Positions 8,216 to 16,899 of a stretch of DNA of 37,210 nt are shown piece after piece. The notes below the pieces were generated by a model. That model was not told the DNA's origin, did not search any database, and saw only the letters and a list, made by a program, of their open reading frames with translations. A program made the translations under genes and the position numbers. The stretch lies in NCBI GenBank assembly GCA_016936115.1, contig JAFGPQ010000303.1, positions 1-37,210 of the forward strand, written 5' to 3'. Source of the stretch: Spirochaetales bacterium (GTDB lineage: Bacteria; Spirochaetota; Spirochaetia; DSM-2461). Position 1 is the first letter of the stretch. Every line of letters starts with the position of its first letter.

Positions 8216-8261
8216 ATTATCCCACTTGGCTTTGCGCATGTCAAGAATTATTTTGCGCAAA
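8216..8261 (-). promoter_or_regulatory. Dehydrogenase promoter with LacI-type operator
   Basis: On the minus strand TTGACA (8244-8239), a 17-base spacer and GATAAT (8221-8216) form a near-consensus sigma-70 promoter. TTTGCGCAAA at 8252-8261 is a perfect 10-bp palindrome with the central CG typical of LacI-family operators, just upstream of the -35. A near copy, TTTGCGCATG at 8231-8240, lies 21 bases away inside the spacer, two helical turns from the first. Binding there would block polymerase. The LacI gene starts at 8319, so autoregulation is also possible. Confidence 0.75.
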
Positions 8262-8318
8262 TTTTTTTCCTTTTTTTCCTTTTCATAAATTCCCAATAGG
8301 GATATGATGTGAAAAGCC

Positions 8319-9308
8319 ATGAAAAAGAAAAACGTCACCCTTAAAATGATAGCGGAGAAAGCAGGCGTCTCCATCACCACCGTCTCCCATGTGATAAACA
8401 AGACGCGCCATGTGAATCAGGATACTAAGGAAGCGGTCCTGCGGACTTTGGAGGAGCTCGATTACCGGGGTATTGCCGCGGGAATCAAGCCGGGGAAGAT
8501 CGAGAACGTGGGGGTTATACTGGCCGACATAAGGGAGGACTTCTACGTGGCCGTGACAAAGGCCGTTGAGACCGTGGCTTCGGATATGGGTATATCCCTT
8601 ATCTTCTGCGACTCTGAGGATGACCCCCAGAAAGAGATCAAAAACATCGAGATGCTCCTCAAAAGAAAGGTCAGCGGTCTGATCATCGCTCCCATTGAGT
8701 CACGGCGGATGCCTGAGATCCTGCAGCGCCTGGATATACCGGTCGTTCTCATTGACCGGCAGTATGAGGAGCACAACTTTCTTTTCGTAGGAATAAATAA
8801 CTTCTACAGCAGTTTTCTGGCGACCCATCATCTCTGGGAGAAGGGAGCCGAAAGAATAGGATTCATCGGGTACGACGATTCGGTCTATACGATAAGGCAG
8901 AGGATTCTGGGGTATAAAACCTTTCTGCAGGAGAAGGACAATCTTGCCGGGTCCTCCGTGCTCTCCCTCAAGTACCACAAGGAGAATTCCTATCCCCTGA
9001 TCAGAAAATTCCTTTTAGCGAACCGGCTGGACGGGGTCCTCTGCGCCACGTCGGTCATCTGCTACGAGCTGATCAGCGTGCTGAACGATCTGCCCGAAGA
9101 GGAGCAGAAGAGAATCAGGATCATTACCTACGATGACAACAAATGGTTCGATTACCTGAGATTTCCCGTATCGGTCATATCCCAGCCCACCGCGGAAATA
9201 GGTAATGCCGCCATAGAGAACCTGCTTTCCTTCATGGAACAGCCCCATTACGGGGAGAAGGTGAAGCGGGAACTCCTGTACGACATTACCATAATCGATC
9301 GTCTCTAG
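8319..9308 (+). CDS. LacI-family transcriptional regulator
   Basis: A 329-residue repressor. The N-terminal helix-turn-helix is clear: V-T-L-K-M-I-A-E-K-A-G-V-S-I-T-T-V-S-H-V at about 6-25, then the hinge region to about 60. Residues about 62-329 form the periplasmic-binding-like sugar-sensor domain (V-G-V-I-L-A-D-I, then V-S-G-L-I-I-A-P, P-V-V-L-I-D-R, G-A-E-R-I-G-F-I-G-Y-D, and late I-S-Q-P-T-A-E-I-G). It is divergent from the polyol dehydrogenase, with the palindromic operator candidate between them, so it likely senses a polyol or keto-sugar and controls that gene. The ribosome site is weak. The gene ends 9 bases before the stop of the convergent alpha-mannosidase. Confidence 0.92.
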   Translation: MKKKNVTLKMIAEKAGVSITTVSHVINKTRHVNQDTKEAVLRTLEELDYRGIAAGIKPGKIENVGVILADIREDFYVAVTKAVETVASDMGISLIFCDSEDDPQKEIKNIEMLLKRKVSGLIIAPIESRRMPEILQRLDIPVVLIDRQYEEHNFLFVGINNFYSSFLATHHLWEKGAERIGFIGYDDSVYTIRQRILGYKTFLQEKDNLAGSSVLSLKYHKENSYPLIRKFLLANRLDGVLCATSVICYELISVLNDLPEEEQKRIRIITYDDNKWFDYLRFPVSVISQPTAEIGNAAIENLLSFMEQPHYGEKVKRELLYDITIIDRL

Positions 9309-9317
9309 AACAATATC

Positions 9318-12300
9318 CTAAAGCACAAACCTCAACGTCTTGATCTCAAAGGGCCGGAAGCTGAGCTCAAGAGCCTCTTTCCCGGAATCGGCGGGTACAC
9401 CCTCACGCTCCAGCATATTCGTCTCTTTCGCCTCTTTCCAGGAAAATCCCGTTTTGAGGGAACAGGAGCTTCTGCTGCCCGAAGCCTCGTAGAGCCGCAT
9501 AATCAGATCGCCGGAACCGTCGTCGGCCGCTTTGACCGTTTCCAGAATGATATTCCTGTCAGCCACCTCGGCGAAGGGCTTCATTGCTTCCCCGAGAGAA
9601 GGCAGCCCGGGGACGAGGGGAAAATCCTGGTTCAGTTCATAGGCGGGCCGGACGACCTTTTGAACCTCAAAGGCCCCCCGATAGGGCAGGAAGGAGTAGA
9701 CGAACTCATGATGTCCCATATCCGCTTCCGGGTCGGGAGCCTTCGCCGACTTGAGCAGTGTCAGCCTGACAAGGGATCCCTTGATGTCGTGACCGTATTT
9801 GCAGTCATTCATCAGGGCGGCCCCGAAATCCCCTTCCTCAAGACTGACCCATTTATGGGCGCAGACTTCGAACTGGGCCGCTTCCCGGGGGGTGTTGCTC
9901 GTGGTGGGGCGGTTCACATGGCCGTACTGCACTTCGCAGCGTACGGAATCGGATACCAGGGACAGGGGAAAGGCAACCTTGAGGAGCTGATGATCCTCGT
10001 GCCACTCCACGGAGGTTTTGAAATCCACCCGGCGGTTCCCGGCATAGAAAAAGAGATCCTGGGAAAGGGTCGAGCATCGCCCCACCCGGTATTTCAGGCG
10101 GAACTGAATCAGCAGAGGCCCTTCGGAGATCAGGGCGCATTCCTCCAGTCTGTCCTCACGCATGGCATGGCGGATCCAGTCCGCATCGATATCCCAGGCA
10201 TCCCACAGAATTGGATAGTCCTCGGCGGTCTGAAAGGCGTTCAGAGGCAGAGCCCCTTCGGCGGTATCGGCGAATTCCCGTCCGCTTTCCCGGTCCACGA
10301 AGGATACCATTCCCATGGCCTTGTCAAAGCGGACCCGGTAGAAGGGAGTTTCCAGCATCTCCCCATCCCAGGAAAAGGGGGATTTCCCCTCGGAAGTCTC
10401 GCCGCGGGTGAAGCCCCCCGCGCTGAGCGGGTTCAGGGATACCAGTGCCAGGGGCTGTTCCCTGCCCTCCGTATCTTTGATTAGCTGAATCGGGTAGCTC
10501 CGCCCCTCCCCGTCCTGCACGGCGGAAGCATCGGCAAAGGAGGCGGGCAGAGCCAGGGGCAGCTCTTCGGTGCGCCAGTTCAGGGAATTGAAAACGGTAA
10601 AGCCCTCCTGTGCCTCATCGGCGATCTCCCCCATACCCCGACGGATCAGGCCGTCCATCTCCTCGGTCATCTCGGCATAGGTTGCTTCGGCTTCTTCGTA
10701 AACCTGGCGGATGGAGGAACCGGGAATGATATCGTGAAACTGCCGGGTCAGAAGTTTTTTCCAGTTCCGGTCCAGAATCTCTTCGGGATAGACTCCCCTT
10801 CCGGAAATACCGTTGACCAGAGCGTGAATCATCTCCGCCGACCGCAGGGACCCTTCCAGCTTTCTGTTGAACCGCTTCGTCCGGGCCTGGCTGGTATAGG
10901 TACCCCGGTGAAGCTCCAGATAGAGTTCGCCCTGCCAGCGGGGCAGCTCGTCCTGCCGGGAGAAAACCTCCTTCATGGCGCTTGAGACGGTTGCCCAGCG
11001 GGACTTGGGAATCCCTTCAAGGTTCTCCATACGCCGGGCGTACTCCAGATCCTTTCGAAGGGTACCCCCGCCTCCGTCTCCCTCACCGATAGATTTGACT
11101 ACCCGGTTCTGCACTTCCTTATGCTGTACGTTGTTCCAGGTATCGTTGAAGTGGGAGGGTCTGACCGCGCCGTTATAGCCGTTTTCCCGGGAGGTGATGT
11201 AGTGGGTGTTCACACCGGTGCCGTCGATCCCCTTCCAGACGAAGGAGTCGTAGGGGAACCGGGTCGTATCGTTCCAGTTGATTTTACTGGTTACGAAGTA
11301 GTCGATCCCGCAGCCCCGCAGGATCTGGGGAAGAGCGGCGGCGTACCCGAAGACGTCGGGCAGCCACAGGGTGTCGCTTTCGTAGCCGAGTATGCGCTTC
11401 GTGGTTCTCTTTCCCACCAGGAACTGGCGGATCAGGGACTCACCACCGGTGACATTGCAGTCCGCTTCGACCCACATGCCCCCGTTCGGTTCCCACTGGC
11501 CCCGGTGGTAGGCGTCCTTAACGGACTTGAAGACGGCGGGATAATCCCTCTCCATCTCCTCGAGCTGAACCGGCTGGCTCTGAATGAAAATAAACTCGGG
11601 GAACTCTTCGGCATAGCGGCACATATTGGAAAAGGTTCGGGCCACCTTTCTTTCCGTCTCCCACAGGGGCCAGAGCCAGGCGTGATCGATATGGGCGTGG
11701 CCGATGAGCAGGATCTCCGGAGCCGTTTCGGAATTGACCGCGGACAGCATAGGCTTCAGGACTTTCCGGGCCTCTTCGGCCTGCTCAAGCTGTTCCTCTT
11801 CCGAACCGGTATAGCGGATAGCGGTAAGGGCGTCATAAAGCCCTTTGAGCACTTCCGCCCGACGCAGAGAGTTCTCCGACAGGGTGTGGGCCAGTTCGAA
11901 GAGCACCGTGGCATCGTAGAAAAGGTCATAGAAGGGTCCGTTCTTCACCGCCAGATCGGCGAAAAGAAAGACGTTGGGATAATCGGGAATCTTCCTGTCC
12001 AGGGTGAGGATCACATGATTGTCCTGAAAGGGGTGTTCCCCGGGGAATTTATGGCCGCTGTAGACTTCCAGATCAAGGGTGACCGATGTTCCCGCCGCAG
12101 CCTTATCGCTCAGCCTGATCTCATCGTGAAAGGGGTTGAACGCCCCGAAAGGCTCCCCGTTGATGTAGGCCAGAGAGTCCGCCTGGGGCTGGACCCGCAG
12201 AAAGACCTCCTGTCCCTCCACTTCTTCGGGAAGGATCATTTCGCTCCGGAACCAGAAGGAGGTCCACTCCTTCCCGTAGGGATAGGGCAGAACCGCCTCT

Positions 12301-12452
12301 TTCCACCCCTCCCCTTCGGAAGGAGGGGTTCTACGGTCGTGGTCCAGGGTCTCAAAGACTTTCAGATCCAGAGCTCTGATCGTCCGATAGCGGTTCTTTT
12401 TAAGATAACGGAGATACTGTTCGATCCGGTATTCGATTTTGGGTACTAGCAT
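9318..12452 (-). CDS. Alpha-mannosidase, glycoside hydrolase family 38
   Basis: A 1044-residue enzyme that cleaves alpha-mannosides, probably in the cytoplasm since no signal peptide is seen. Residues 1-240 match the N-terminal beta domain of bacterial GH38 enzymes. The catalytic domain starts with G-H-A-H-I-D-H-A-W-L-W-P at 251-262 (zinc ligands H254 and D256), the nucleophile is D366 in W-L-P-D-V-F-G-Y, and R-Q-F-H-D-I-I-P-G-S-S supplies the further zinc histidine; H-E-F-V-Y-S-F-L-P-Y is the conserved block of the C-terminal beta domain. It is the last gene of the sugar transporter operon, only 4 bases after the second permease, which argues that the imported sugar is an alpha-mannoside or mannan oligosaccharide. 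GH38 bacterial members may use alpha-1,2, 1,3 or 1,6 linkages; which one cannot be told. Confidence 0.95.
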   Translation of the reverse strand: MLVPKIEYRIEQYLRYLKKNRYRTIRALDLKVFETLDHDRRTPPSEGEGWKEAVLPYPYGKEWTSFWFRSEMILPEEVEGQEVFLRVQPQADSLAYINGEPFGAFNPFHDEIRLSDKAAAGTSVTLDLEVYSGHKFPGEHPFQDNHVILTLDRKIPDYPNVFLFADLAVKNGPFYDLFYDATVLFELAHTLSENSLRRAEVLKGLYDALTAIRYTGSEEEQLEQAEEARKVLKPMLSAVNSETAPEILLIGHAHIDHAWLWPLWETERKVARTFSNMCRYAEEFPEFIFIQSQPVQLEEMERDYPAVFKSVKDAYHRGQWEPNGGMWVEADCNVTGGESLIRQFLVGKRTTKRILGYESDTLWLPDVFGYAAALPQILRGCGIDYFVTSKINWNDTTRFPYDSFVWKGIDGTGVNTHYITSRENGYNGAVRPSHFNDTWNNVQHKEVQNRVVKSIGEGDGGGGTLRKDLEYARRMENLEGIPKSRWATVSSAMKEVFSRQDELPRWQGELYLELHRGTYTSQARTKRFNRKLEGSLRSAEMIHALVNGISGRGVYPEEILDRNWKKLLTRQFHDIIPGSSIRQVYEEAEATYAEMTEEMDGLIRRGMGEIADEAQEGFTVFNSLNWRTEELPLALPASFADASAVQDGEGRSYPIQLIKDTEGREQPLALVSLNPLSAGGFTRGETSEGKSPFSWDGEMLETPFYRVRFDKAMGMVSFVDRESGREFADTAEGALPLNAFQTAEDYPILWDAWDIDADWIRHAMREDRLEECALISEGPLLIQFRLKYRVGRCSTLSQDLFFYAGNRRVDFKTSVEWHEDHQLLKVAFPLSLVSDSVRCEVQYGHVNRPTTSNTPREAAQFEVCAHKWVSLEEGDFGAALMNDCKYGHDIKGSLVRLTLLKSAKAPDPEADMGHHEFVYSFLPYRGAFEVQKVVRPAYELNQDFPLVPGLPSLGEAMKPFAEVADRNIILETVKAADDGSGDLIMRLYEASGSRSSCSLKTGFSWKEAKETNMLEREGVPADSGKEALELSFRPFEIKTLRFVL

Positions 12453-12456
12453 AATC

Positions 12457-13299
12457 CTATCCTTTTACGGCTCCCACCGTAATCCCTTCCACGAAGAATC
12501 TCTGGAAGAGGAGAAATAATATGACCACCGGCACAATGGCCAGGGTTGATGCAGCCATCAGCTGACTGAAGGCCACATTATGTTCGGCGCGAAAGAACTG
12601 AAGACCAATGGACAGGGGATACAGATCCTCGGTCTGCAGATAGATAAGGGGGGTGAGGAAGTCATTCCACGCATTCACCCCGGAGAAAATGGCCACCACC
12701 GCCAGGACCGGCTTCATCAAGGGCAGCATGATCTTCAGGAACACGGTGAATTCCGAGGCCCCGTCGATAATGGCCGCCGAAGAGAGATCCTTCGGAAGGG
12801 ACATGAGAAACTGCCTTATCATGAAAAGATACAGAGCCTGCCCCAGAAAGGAGGGAACGATCAGGGGAAGGTAGGTATTAATCCAGCCTATCTTGGCGAA
12901 TATGTCAAAAAGGGCGACCAGGGTCACCGGAAAGGGGATGAACATGGTGGCGATGGCAATCAGAAAAAGCACCTCCCTCCCCTTCCACTGTATGCGGGAA
13001 AAGCCGTAGGCGATGAAGCTGTTGGACAGGACCGAACCTGCCGTAACACCCAGGGCGATGATGAGGGAGTTGATGAAGTATTTCAGAAAGGGGATGTACT
13101 CCACCGCGTCCCGATAGTTCTGCCAGATGAATTTATGGGGCCACAGGGTCGGGGGAAAGGAACTCAGCTCCTCGCTGCCCTTGAAGGAAGTGGCCACCAT
13201 CCAGTAGAGGGGCAGCAGATAAAAAAGACACATAACCATGAGGAGAATCCGGGGGACCGTTTTTTTCTTGAGATGTTTTTTCACGTATTTCCAATCCAT
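12457..13299 (-). CDS. ABC sugar transporter permease, MalG/UgpE type
   Basis: A 280-residue inner-membrane protein of the carbohydrate uptake 1 family. Six hydrophobic helices are visible; the first (about 17-36) follows a basic N-terminus. The EAA loop that docks the ATPase is at about 173-197 (S-S-A-A-I-I-D-G-A-S-E-F ... L-P-L-M-K-P), and the C-terminus has the G-A-V-K-G ending common to MalG-type permeases. It pairs with the permease that ends 9 bases upstream. No ATPase gene is found in the operon, so the pair probably shares a general MsmX/UgpC-type ATPase encoded elsewhere. Confidence 0.95.
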   Translation of the reverse strand: MDWKYVKKHLKKKTVPRILLMVMCLFYLLPLYWMVATSFKGSEELSSFPPTLWPHKFIWQNYRDAVEYIPFLKYFINSLIIALGVTAGSVLSNSFIAYGFSRIQWKGREVLFLIAIATMFIPFPVTLVALFDIFAKIGWINTYLPLIVPSFLGQALYLFMIRQFLMSLPKDLSSAAIIDGASEFTVFLKIMLPLMKPVLAVVAIFSGVNAWNDFLTPLIYLQTEDLYPLSIGLQFFRAEHNVAFSQLMAASTLAIVPVVILFLLFQRFFVEGITVGAVKG

Positions 13300-13308
13300 A
13301 TTATTCTC

Positions 13309-14205
13309 CTACTCGTTTCCGTAGTGAACCCAGGACCGGGCCCACTTGAAGACGCTCAGCGCCAGAATCATGCTAATCACGAACAGAACCCAGACCAGGG
13401 CCGACGCATAGCCCATGCGGGTATACTGGAAGGCGTTCTTGTAGATATAGAAAACGTAGAACAGCAGGGAGTTGTTCGGCCCGGCCATATTCACCCCGCC
13501 GCTGGTGATGATGTAGGCCTGGGTGAAGACCTGGAGTCCCATACTCAGTCCCAGGATGATATCGTAAAGGATGACGGGAGTCAGCATGGGAAGGGTGATG
13601 GACCAGAAGCTTCTCATGGCCCCCGCCCCGTCTATTTCGGCGGATTCGTATAGTTCCCGGGGAATCCCCCGCAGTCCGGCCAGAAAGATGAGGGCCGGTC
13701 CTCCCGCGCCCAGCTGGGCCAGAAGCACAATGGAGGGTTTCGTCCAGACCGGGTTCCCGATGAAGTCGATAATGGGAAGCCCCAGACCCTGGAGGATGTA
13801 ATTCAGAAGCCCGAAACGGGGGTTGGAGAATACGATCCAGACAAAGGAGAGGGCGAAAAGGGGAAGAATGGAAGGCAGATAGAGAATAGCCCGATAGACA
13901 GCCACCTCCCGAACCCGCTGATTCATGGCCAGGGCGATGAGAATGGCCACAACCACCCCCAGGGGAACGGCCCAGACCGTATAGAAAAAGGTGTTGTACA
14001 GGGATTTGGTGAACAGGGGGTCCTGAATCAGGGTCCTGAAATTTTCAAGCCCCACCGACACCGGTTTACCGAAGCCCGAATACCTGGTGAAACTGAGTCT
14101 GAGCGAGTACAGTATGGGGTAGACCTGAAGACAAAGAAAGCCGACGATCCAGGGGCTGACGAAGATCAGGCCGTTCCGGAGGTTTCGTTTTTCGGTTTTT
14201 GTCAT
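13309..14205 (-). CDS. ABC sugar transporter permease, MalF/UgpA type
   Basis: A 298-residue inner-membrane protein, the first permease of the mannoside transporter. It has six helices, with the first at about 12-36 (L-I-F-V-S-P-W-I-V-G-F-L-C-L-Q-V-Y-P), a periplasmic loop N-F-R-T-L-I typical of the family, and the EAA loop at about 187-210 (Y-E-S-A-E-I-D-G-A-G ... L-P-M-L-T-P). The start at 14205 was chosen because AAGGAG lies about 10 bases upstream; an in-frame ATG at 14229 precedes that ribosome site and is rejected. Two hairpins separate it from the binding-protein gene upstream. Confidence 0.94.
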   Translation of the reverse strand: MTKTEKRNLRNGLIFVSPWIVGFLCLQVYPILYSLRLSFTRYSGFGKPVSVGLENFRTLIQDPLFTKSLYNTFFYTVWAVPLGVVVAILIALAMNQRVREVAVYRAILYLPSILPLFALSFVWIVFSNPRFGLLNYILQGLGLPIIDFIGNPVWTKPSIVLLAQLGAGGPALIFLAGLRGIPRELYESAEIDGAGAMRSFWSITLPMLTPVILYDIILGLSMGLQVFTQAYIITSGGVNMAGPNNSLLFYVFYIYKNAFQYTRMGYASALVWVLFVISMILALSVFKWARSWVHYGNE

Positions 14206-14238
14206 AATAAAAAAACTCCTTGGGTGCAATTCAGAAAA

Positions 14239-14294
14239 CAGCCCCCAGATTGTCCAGCAAAATGGGGGCTGATCAGTAAGGGATGTTCCCTTAC
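14239..14294 (-). terminator. Two hairpins between the binding-protein and permease genes (attenuator or mRNA stabiliser)
   Basis: Read on the minus strand, just after the binding-protein stop, the first hairpin pairs GTAAGGGA with TCCCTTAC (14294-14276) around 3 bases. The second pairs CAGCCCCCA with TGGGGGCTG (14271-14239), a 9-bp GC-rich perfect stem, and is followed by TTTTCT. Stem-loops at this place commonly raise binding-protein output over the permeases by partial termination or by protecting the 3' end. Confidence 0.7.
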
Positions 14295-14296
14295 CC

Positions 14297-15625
14297 CTAT
14301 TTCAGGGCGTCGAGCTGGGGCTGAACCTGGTCGGCAACCTGCTGCAGAGCCGCTTTCACGTCCCCCTGATTCAGAGTAACTTCACCCATGGCCTGAGTCA
14401 AGCCGTCCCAATAGAGGGCGCCTGCGGGAATGGGAGGTCTGCTGGAAGCAAAGTCCAGGCACTCCTTGAAGAAGAGATGATTCGCATCGAAGGAGCTGTC
14501 ATCGGCCAGAAGCGATTTGATGGTGGGAAGATGGGCGGTCTTCATATACATTTTCTCTCCCTCTTCGCCGCACATCCAGCTGATGAACTCATAGGCTTCG
14601 TCCATATTCTTGCAGCCCGTGGGAATAACCATGGACCAGCCGCCCGCCCAGGTTGCGGGCTTGTCGCCCTTCTCGGGCACGGGCAGATAGGTAACGCCCC
14701 AGTTCAGTTCGGGGTGGTACTGTTTGATGGAGTGAAGAACCCAGTCGCCGTTGACCATCATGCCCACCTTGCCGATGAGGAAGGGATCCTGTTCGGGGGG
14801 ATTGTTGGGAGGAGCATAGGTGCTGATAAAGGTTTCCACCTTCTGGGGCCCCATATGGGCGGCCCAATCCTTGATGAACTGGTAACCGGCTACGACGCCC
14901 GGATCGGTGGGGGTAACCTTCATACTGGCCAGATCGGCGAATTTTCCGCCGAAGACAAAGCCCCAGGTGTAATGCCAGCCCTGGGAGTATTTCGTATCGT
15001 AGGGGATAAAGCCGACCTGGGTATACTGGCCGGTGCCGTCGGTTTTATTGATCTTGTCGGCGATTTCCTGTATGAATTCGATGGTCTGGGGGCCGTTGGA
15101 GGGGTCGAGAACGGCGGGATCGTATCCGGCCTCTTTCACAAGGTCCTTGTTGAAGTAGAGTACCCGGGAATCCGTATCAAAGGGGAGACCATAGGTTTTG
15201 CCCTTGTACTGAGTCTCAGCCCAGGCATAGGGAACATGGGCGGAAGCCATGGCGCTGTCTTTCTTGTTCATAACACCGGTGATGTCTTCCAGAACGCCGG
15301 AAGCGGCTCTCTGGGCGATGGTGAATCTGTCCAGCATGTAGGCATCGGGACCGGTACCGCCCCGTACGGCAGTCATCAGTTTGGCCACGTCCGTTTCCGA
15401 ACCGGGAACCTGGATGAACTCCACTTCGATACCGGGATGGCCCGCATTGAAGGTTTCCACCATGGCTTTTAGGGTATCCGAATCGGGCGGGGTATGGGAG
15501 GTCCAGAATTTCAGGGAGACCACATCGCTTCCCGAGGCAGCCGCCGTGTCTTCCTTCTTGCCGTTGGCGGCGAGAACGGAAAGGCACAGAAGCCCGGTCA
15601 ACAGAATCAACACACTTCTTTTCAT
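14297..15625 (-). CDS. ABC transporter sugar-binding protein, extracellular family 1
   Basis: A 442-residue secreted binding protein that captures the sugar for the permease pair. A signal peptide (M-K-R-S, hydrophobic 5-18, then V-L-A) is followed by A-N-G-K-K-E, a mature start often seen in spirochaete binding proteins. A Cys at position 14 lies inside the hydrophobic core, so a lipoprotein is less likely than signal peptidase I cleavage. Domain traits of family 1: F-W-T-S-H-T at about 40, F-N-A-G-H-P-G-I-E-V, the G-T-G-P-D-A-Y-M-L-D segment, L-Y-F-N-K-D-L, G-K-V-G-M-M-V-N-G-D-W and W-A-G-G-W-S-M-V-I-P. The ribosome site AAGGAG precedes the ATG. Regulatory TGTTATA boxes lie immediately upstream. 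Confidence 0.95.
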   Translation of the reverse strand: MKRSVLILLTGLLCLSVLAANGKKEDTAAASGSDVVSLKFWTSHTPPDSDTLKAMVETFNAGHPGIEVEFIQVPGSETDVAKLMTAVRGGTGPDAYMLDRFTIAQRAASGVLEDITGVMNKKDSAMASAHVPYAWAETQYKGKTYGLPFDTDSRVLYFNKDLVKEAGYDPAVLDPSNGPQTIEFIQEIADKINKTDGTGQYTQVGFIPYDTKYSQGWHYTWGFVFGGKFADLASMKVTPTDPGVVAGYQFIKDWAAHMGPQKVETFISTYAPPNNPPEQDPFLIGKVGMMVNGDWVLHSIKQYHPELNWGVTYLPVPEKGDKPATWAGGWSMVIPTGCKNMDEAYEFISWMCGEEGEKMYMKTAHLPTIKSLLADDSSFDANHLFFKECLDFASSRPPIPAGALYWDGLTQAMGEVTLNQGDVKAALQQVADQVQPQLDALK

Positions 15626-15645
15626 AATAACTCCTTTAACACTTC

Positions 15646-15721
15646 ATAACATTCAATATAACATTTAAAGATTTGTTATACCTGTTATGCGCGGACAAGA
15701 GCTATGATATTGGATGTTATA
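15646..15721 (-). promoter_or_regulatory. Cluster of TGTTATA boxes upstream of the binding-protein gene
   Basis: Boxes of TGTTAT(A), in either orientation, occur at 15646-15651, 15657-15663, 15674-15680, 15683-15688 and 15715-15721. The pair 15657-15663 and 15674-15680 forms an inverted repeat (TATAACA, 10 bases, TGTTATA), and 15674 and 15683 form a 9-bp tandem. The same box occurs twice before the regulator gene itself, so these are the best candidates for its operators. Confidence 0.65.
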
Positions 15722-15728
15722 TCATTTG

Positions 15729-16874
15729 TCAACTTTTATTTTTCAGAAAACCCGTACTGCCTCCGGGAACCAGTTCCGCTTTCAGGTACTCCTTCACCAC
15801 TTCATCGCTGCCGTTAATTCTGTCCCGGAGTATCTCCACGGCCCGTATTCCCATCTCCAACTCCTTCTGTTTCATATGGGTCAGGGAGGGTTTCGCCATG
15901 GGACAGCGCACATTATCAAAAGTCACTACAGAAAGATCCCCGGGAATGGCGACACCCAGTTCCCGGGCCGCCTGCTCTATAAGATAGGCTGCGTCCAGCT
16001 CATCGGCGACGACAGCTGTCATGGTCCTGTTGCGCTTTAGAAATTCCCGGATCCGCTCTAGATCATGCAGCAGAAATTCCTGCTTCTTTCTTGCCCCGAA
16101 ATTGACATTGGAAGCCAGCTCCGTCTCCAGTCTTCCCGTATCTGGGGATATTCCCCGGGCGGAGTGGGCCTTGACGAAACCGGCCAGACGCTCTTCTATG
16201 GCCGAGGTTCCCTTTGGATTGAAAGAGACAAATCCCGGCTGTTCATGGCCCAGTGAAAAGAGATAGTCCGTAAGCTCAAAAGCTGCCTGAACATTGTCAG
16301 TTCCCACGTAGGATGCCTTAAGCCCCTCTAAATGACGGTCAACAAAGACCAGAGGAAAATCGTTGCTTACCAAATCCAGAAAGACGTTATTGTAGAATTC
16401 CCCATGAGCCGGATCCACGATCAAACCGCGGACCCCCTGATCCAGCATCTTCCTCACCGCCCTTTCCTCTTCATCGGCCTGATCGTCGGAACGGGCCAGG
16501 ATCATGGCGTACCCGTATTCCCGGCACTGGTTCAGAACGCCGTTAAGAAGTTCCACACCGAAGGAGTCGGCGAAACCGGCTATGACCAGGCCGATAGTGA
16601 CGGTACCCGCCGTACCGGAATGGATTCTTCCCGGGGCGGCATCGGAGGATATTTTCACAAAAGTCCCCTTTCCGGGAAGCCTTTCCGCCAGTCCCGCTTC
16701 AGAGAGCAGGCTCAGAGACTTCCGGCTGGTGATCCGGCTCACCCGATAGGCCTCGGCCAGCTCCTTCTCCGAGGGCAGTCTGCTCCCGACGGGGTACTCT
16801 CCCCGGCGGATTTTTCCTTCGAGCTCCTCGAATATAGTACGGTACATGGGCTGTGATGACGGGGTATCGGACAT
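15729..16874 (-). CDS. GntR/LacI-hybrid transcriptional regulator of the mannoside operon (AraR-like architecture)
   Basis: A 381-residue regulator. Residues about 8-75 are a GntR winged helix (Y-R-T-I-F-E-E-L-E-G-K-I-R-R-G-E-Y-P-V-G-S-R-L-P-S-E, then V-S-R-I-T-S-R-K-S-L and the wing P-G-K-G-T-F-V). Residues about 92-381 are a LacI-type sugar-sensor domain (I-G-L-V-I-A-G-F, R-G-L-I-V-D-P, F-P-L-V-F-V-D-R-H-L, Y-V-G-T-D-N, G-D-L-S-V-V-T-F-D, P-G-G-S-T). This two-domain build is that of B. subtilis AraR. GAGGAG lies 7 bases before the ATG. It heads the mannoside cluster on the same strand, and TGTTATA boxes before both its own start and the binding-protein gene suggest autoregulation and control of the operon. 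The effector is inferred to be mannose or a mannoside. Confidence 0.92.
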   Translation of the reverse strand: MSDTPSSQPMYRTIFEELEGKIRRGEYPVGSRLPSEKELAEAYRVSRITSRKSLSLLSEAGLAERLPGKGTFVKISSDAAPGRIHSGTAGTVTIGLVIAGFADSFGVELLNGVLNQCREYGYAMILARSDDQADEEERAVRKMLDQGVRGLIVDPAHGEFYNNVFLDLVSNDFPLVFVDRHLEGLKASYVGTDNVQAAFELTDYLFSLGHEQPGFVSFNPKGTSAIEERLAGFVKAHSARGISPDTGRLETELASNVNFGARKKQEFLLHDLERIREFLKRNRTMTAVVADELDAAYLIEQAARELGVAIPGDLSVVTFDNVRCPMAKPSLTHMKQKELEMGIRAVEILRDRINGSDEVVKEYLKAELVPGGSTGFLKNKS

Positions 16875-16899
16875 GGAATCTCCTCAAAATCGTTTTAAA

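Noticed and set aside
11121-12449. A 442-codon open frame opposite the alpha-mannosidase gene
   Set aside because: It is antisense to well-conserved GH38 motifs and shows no family features.
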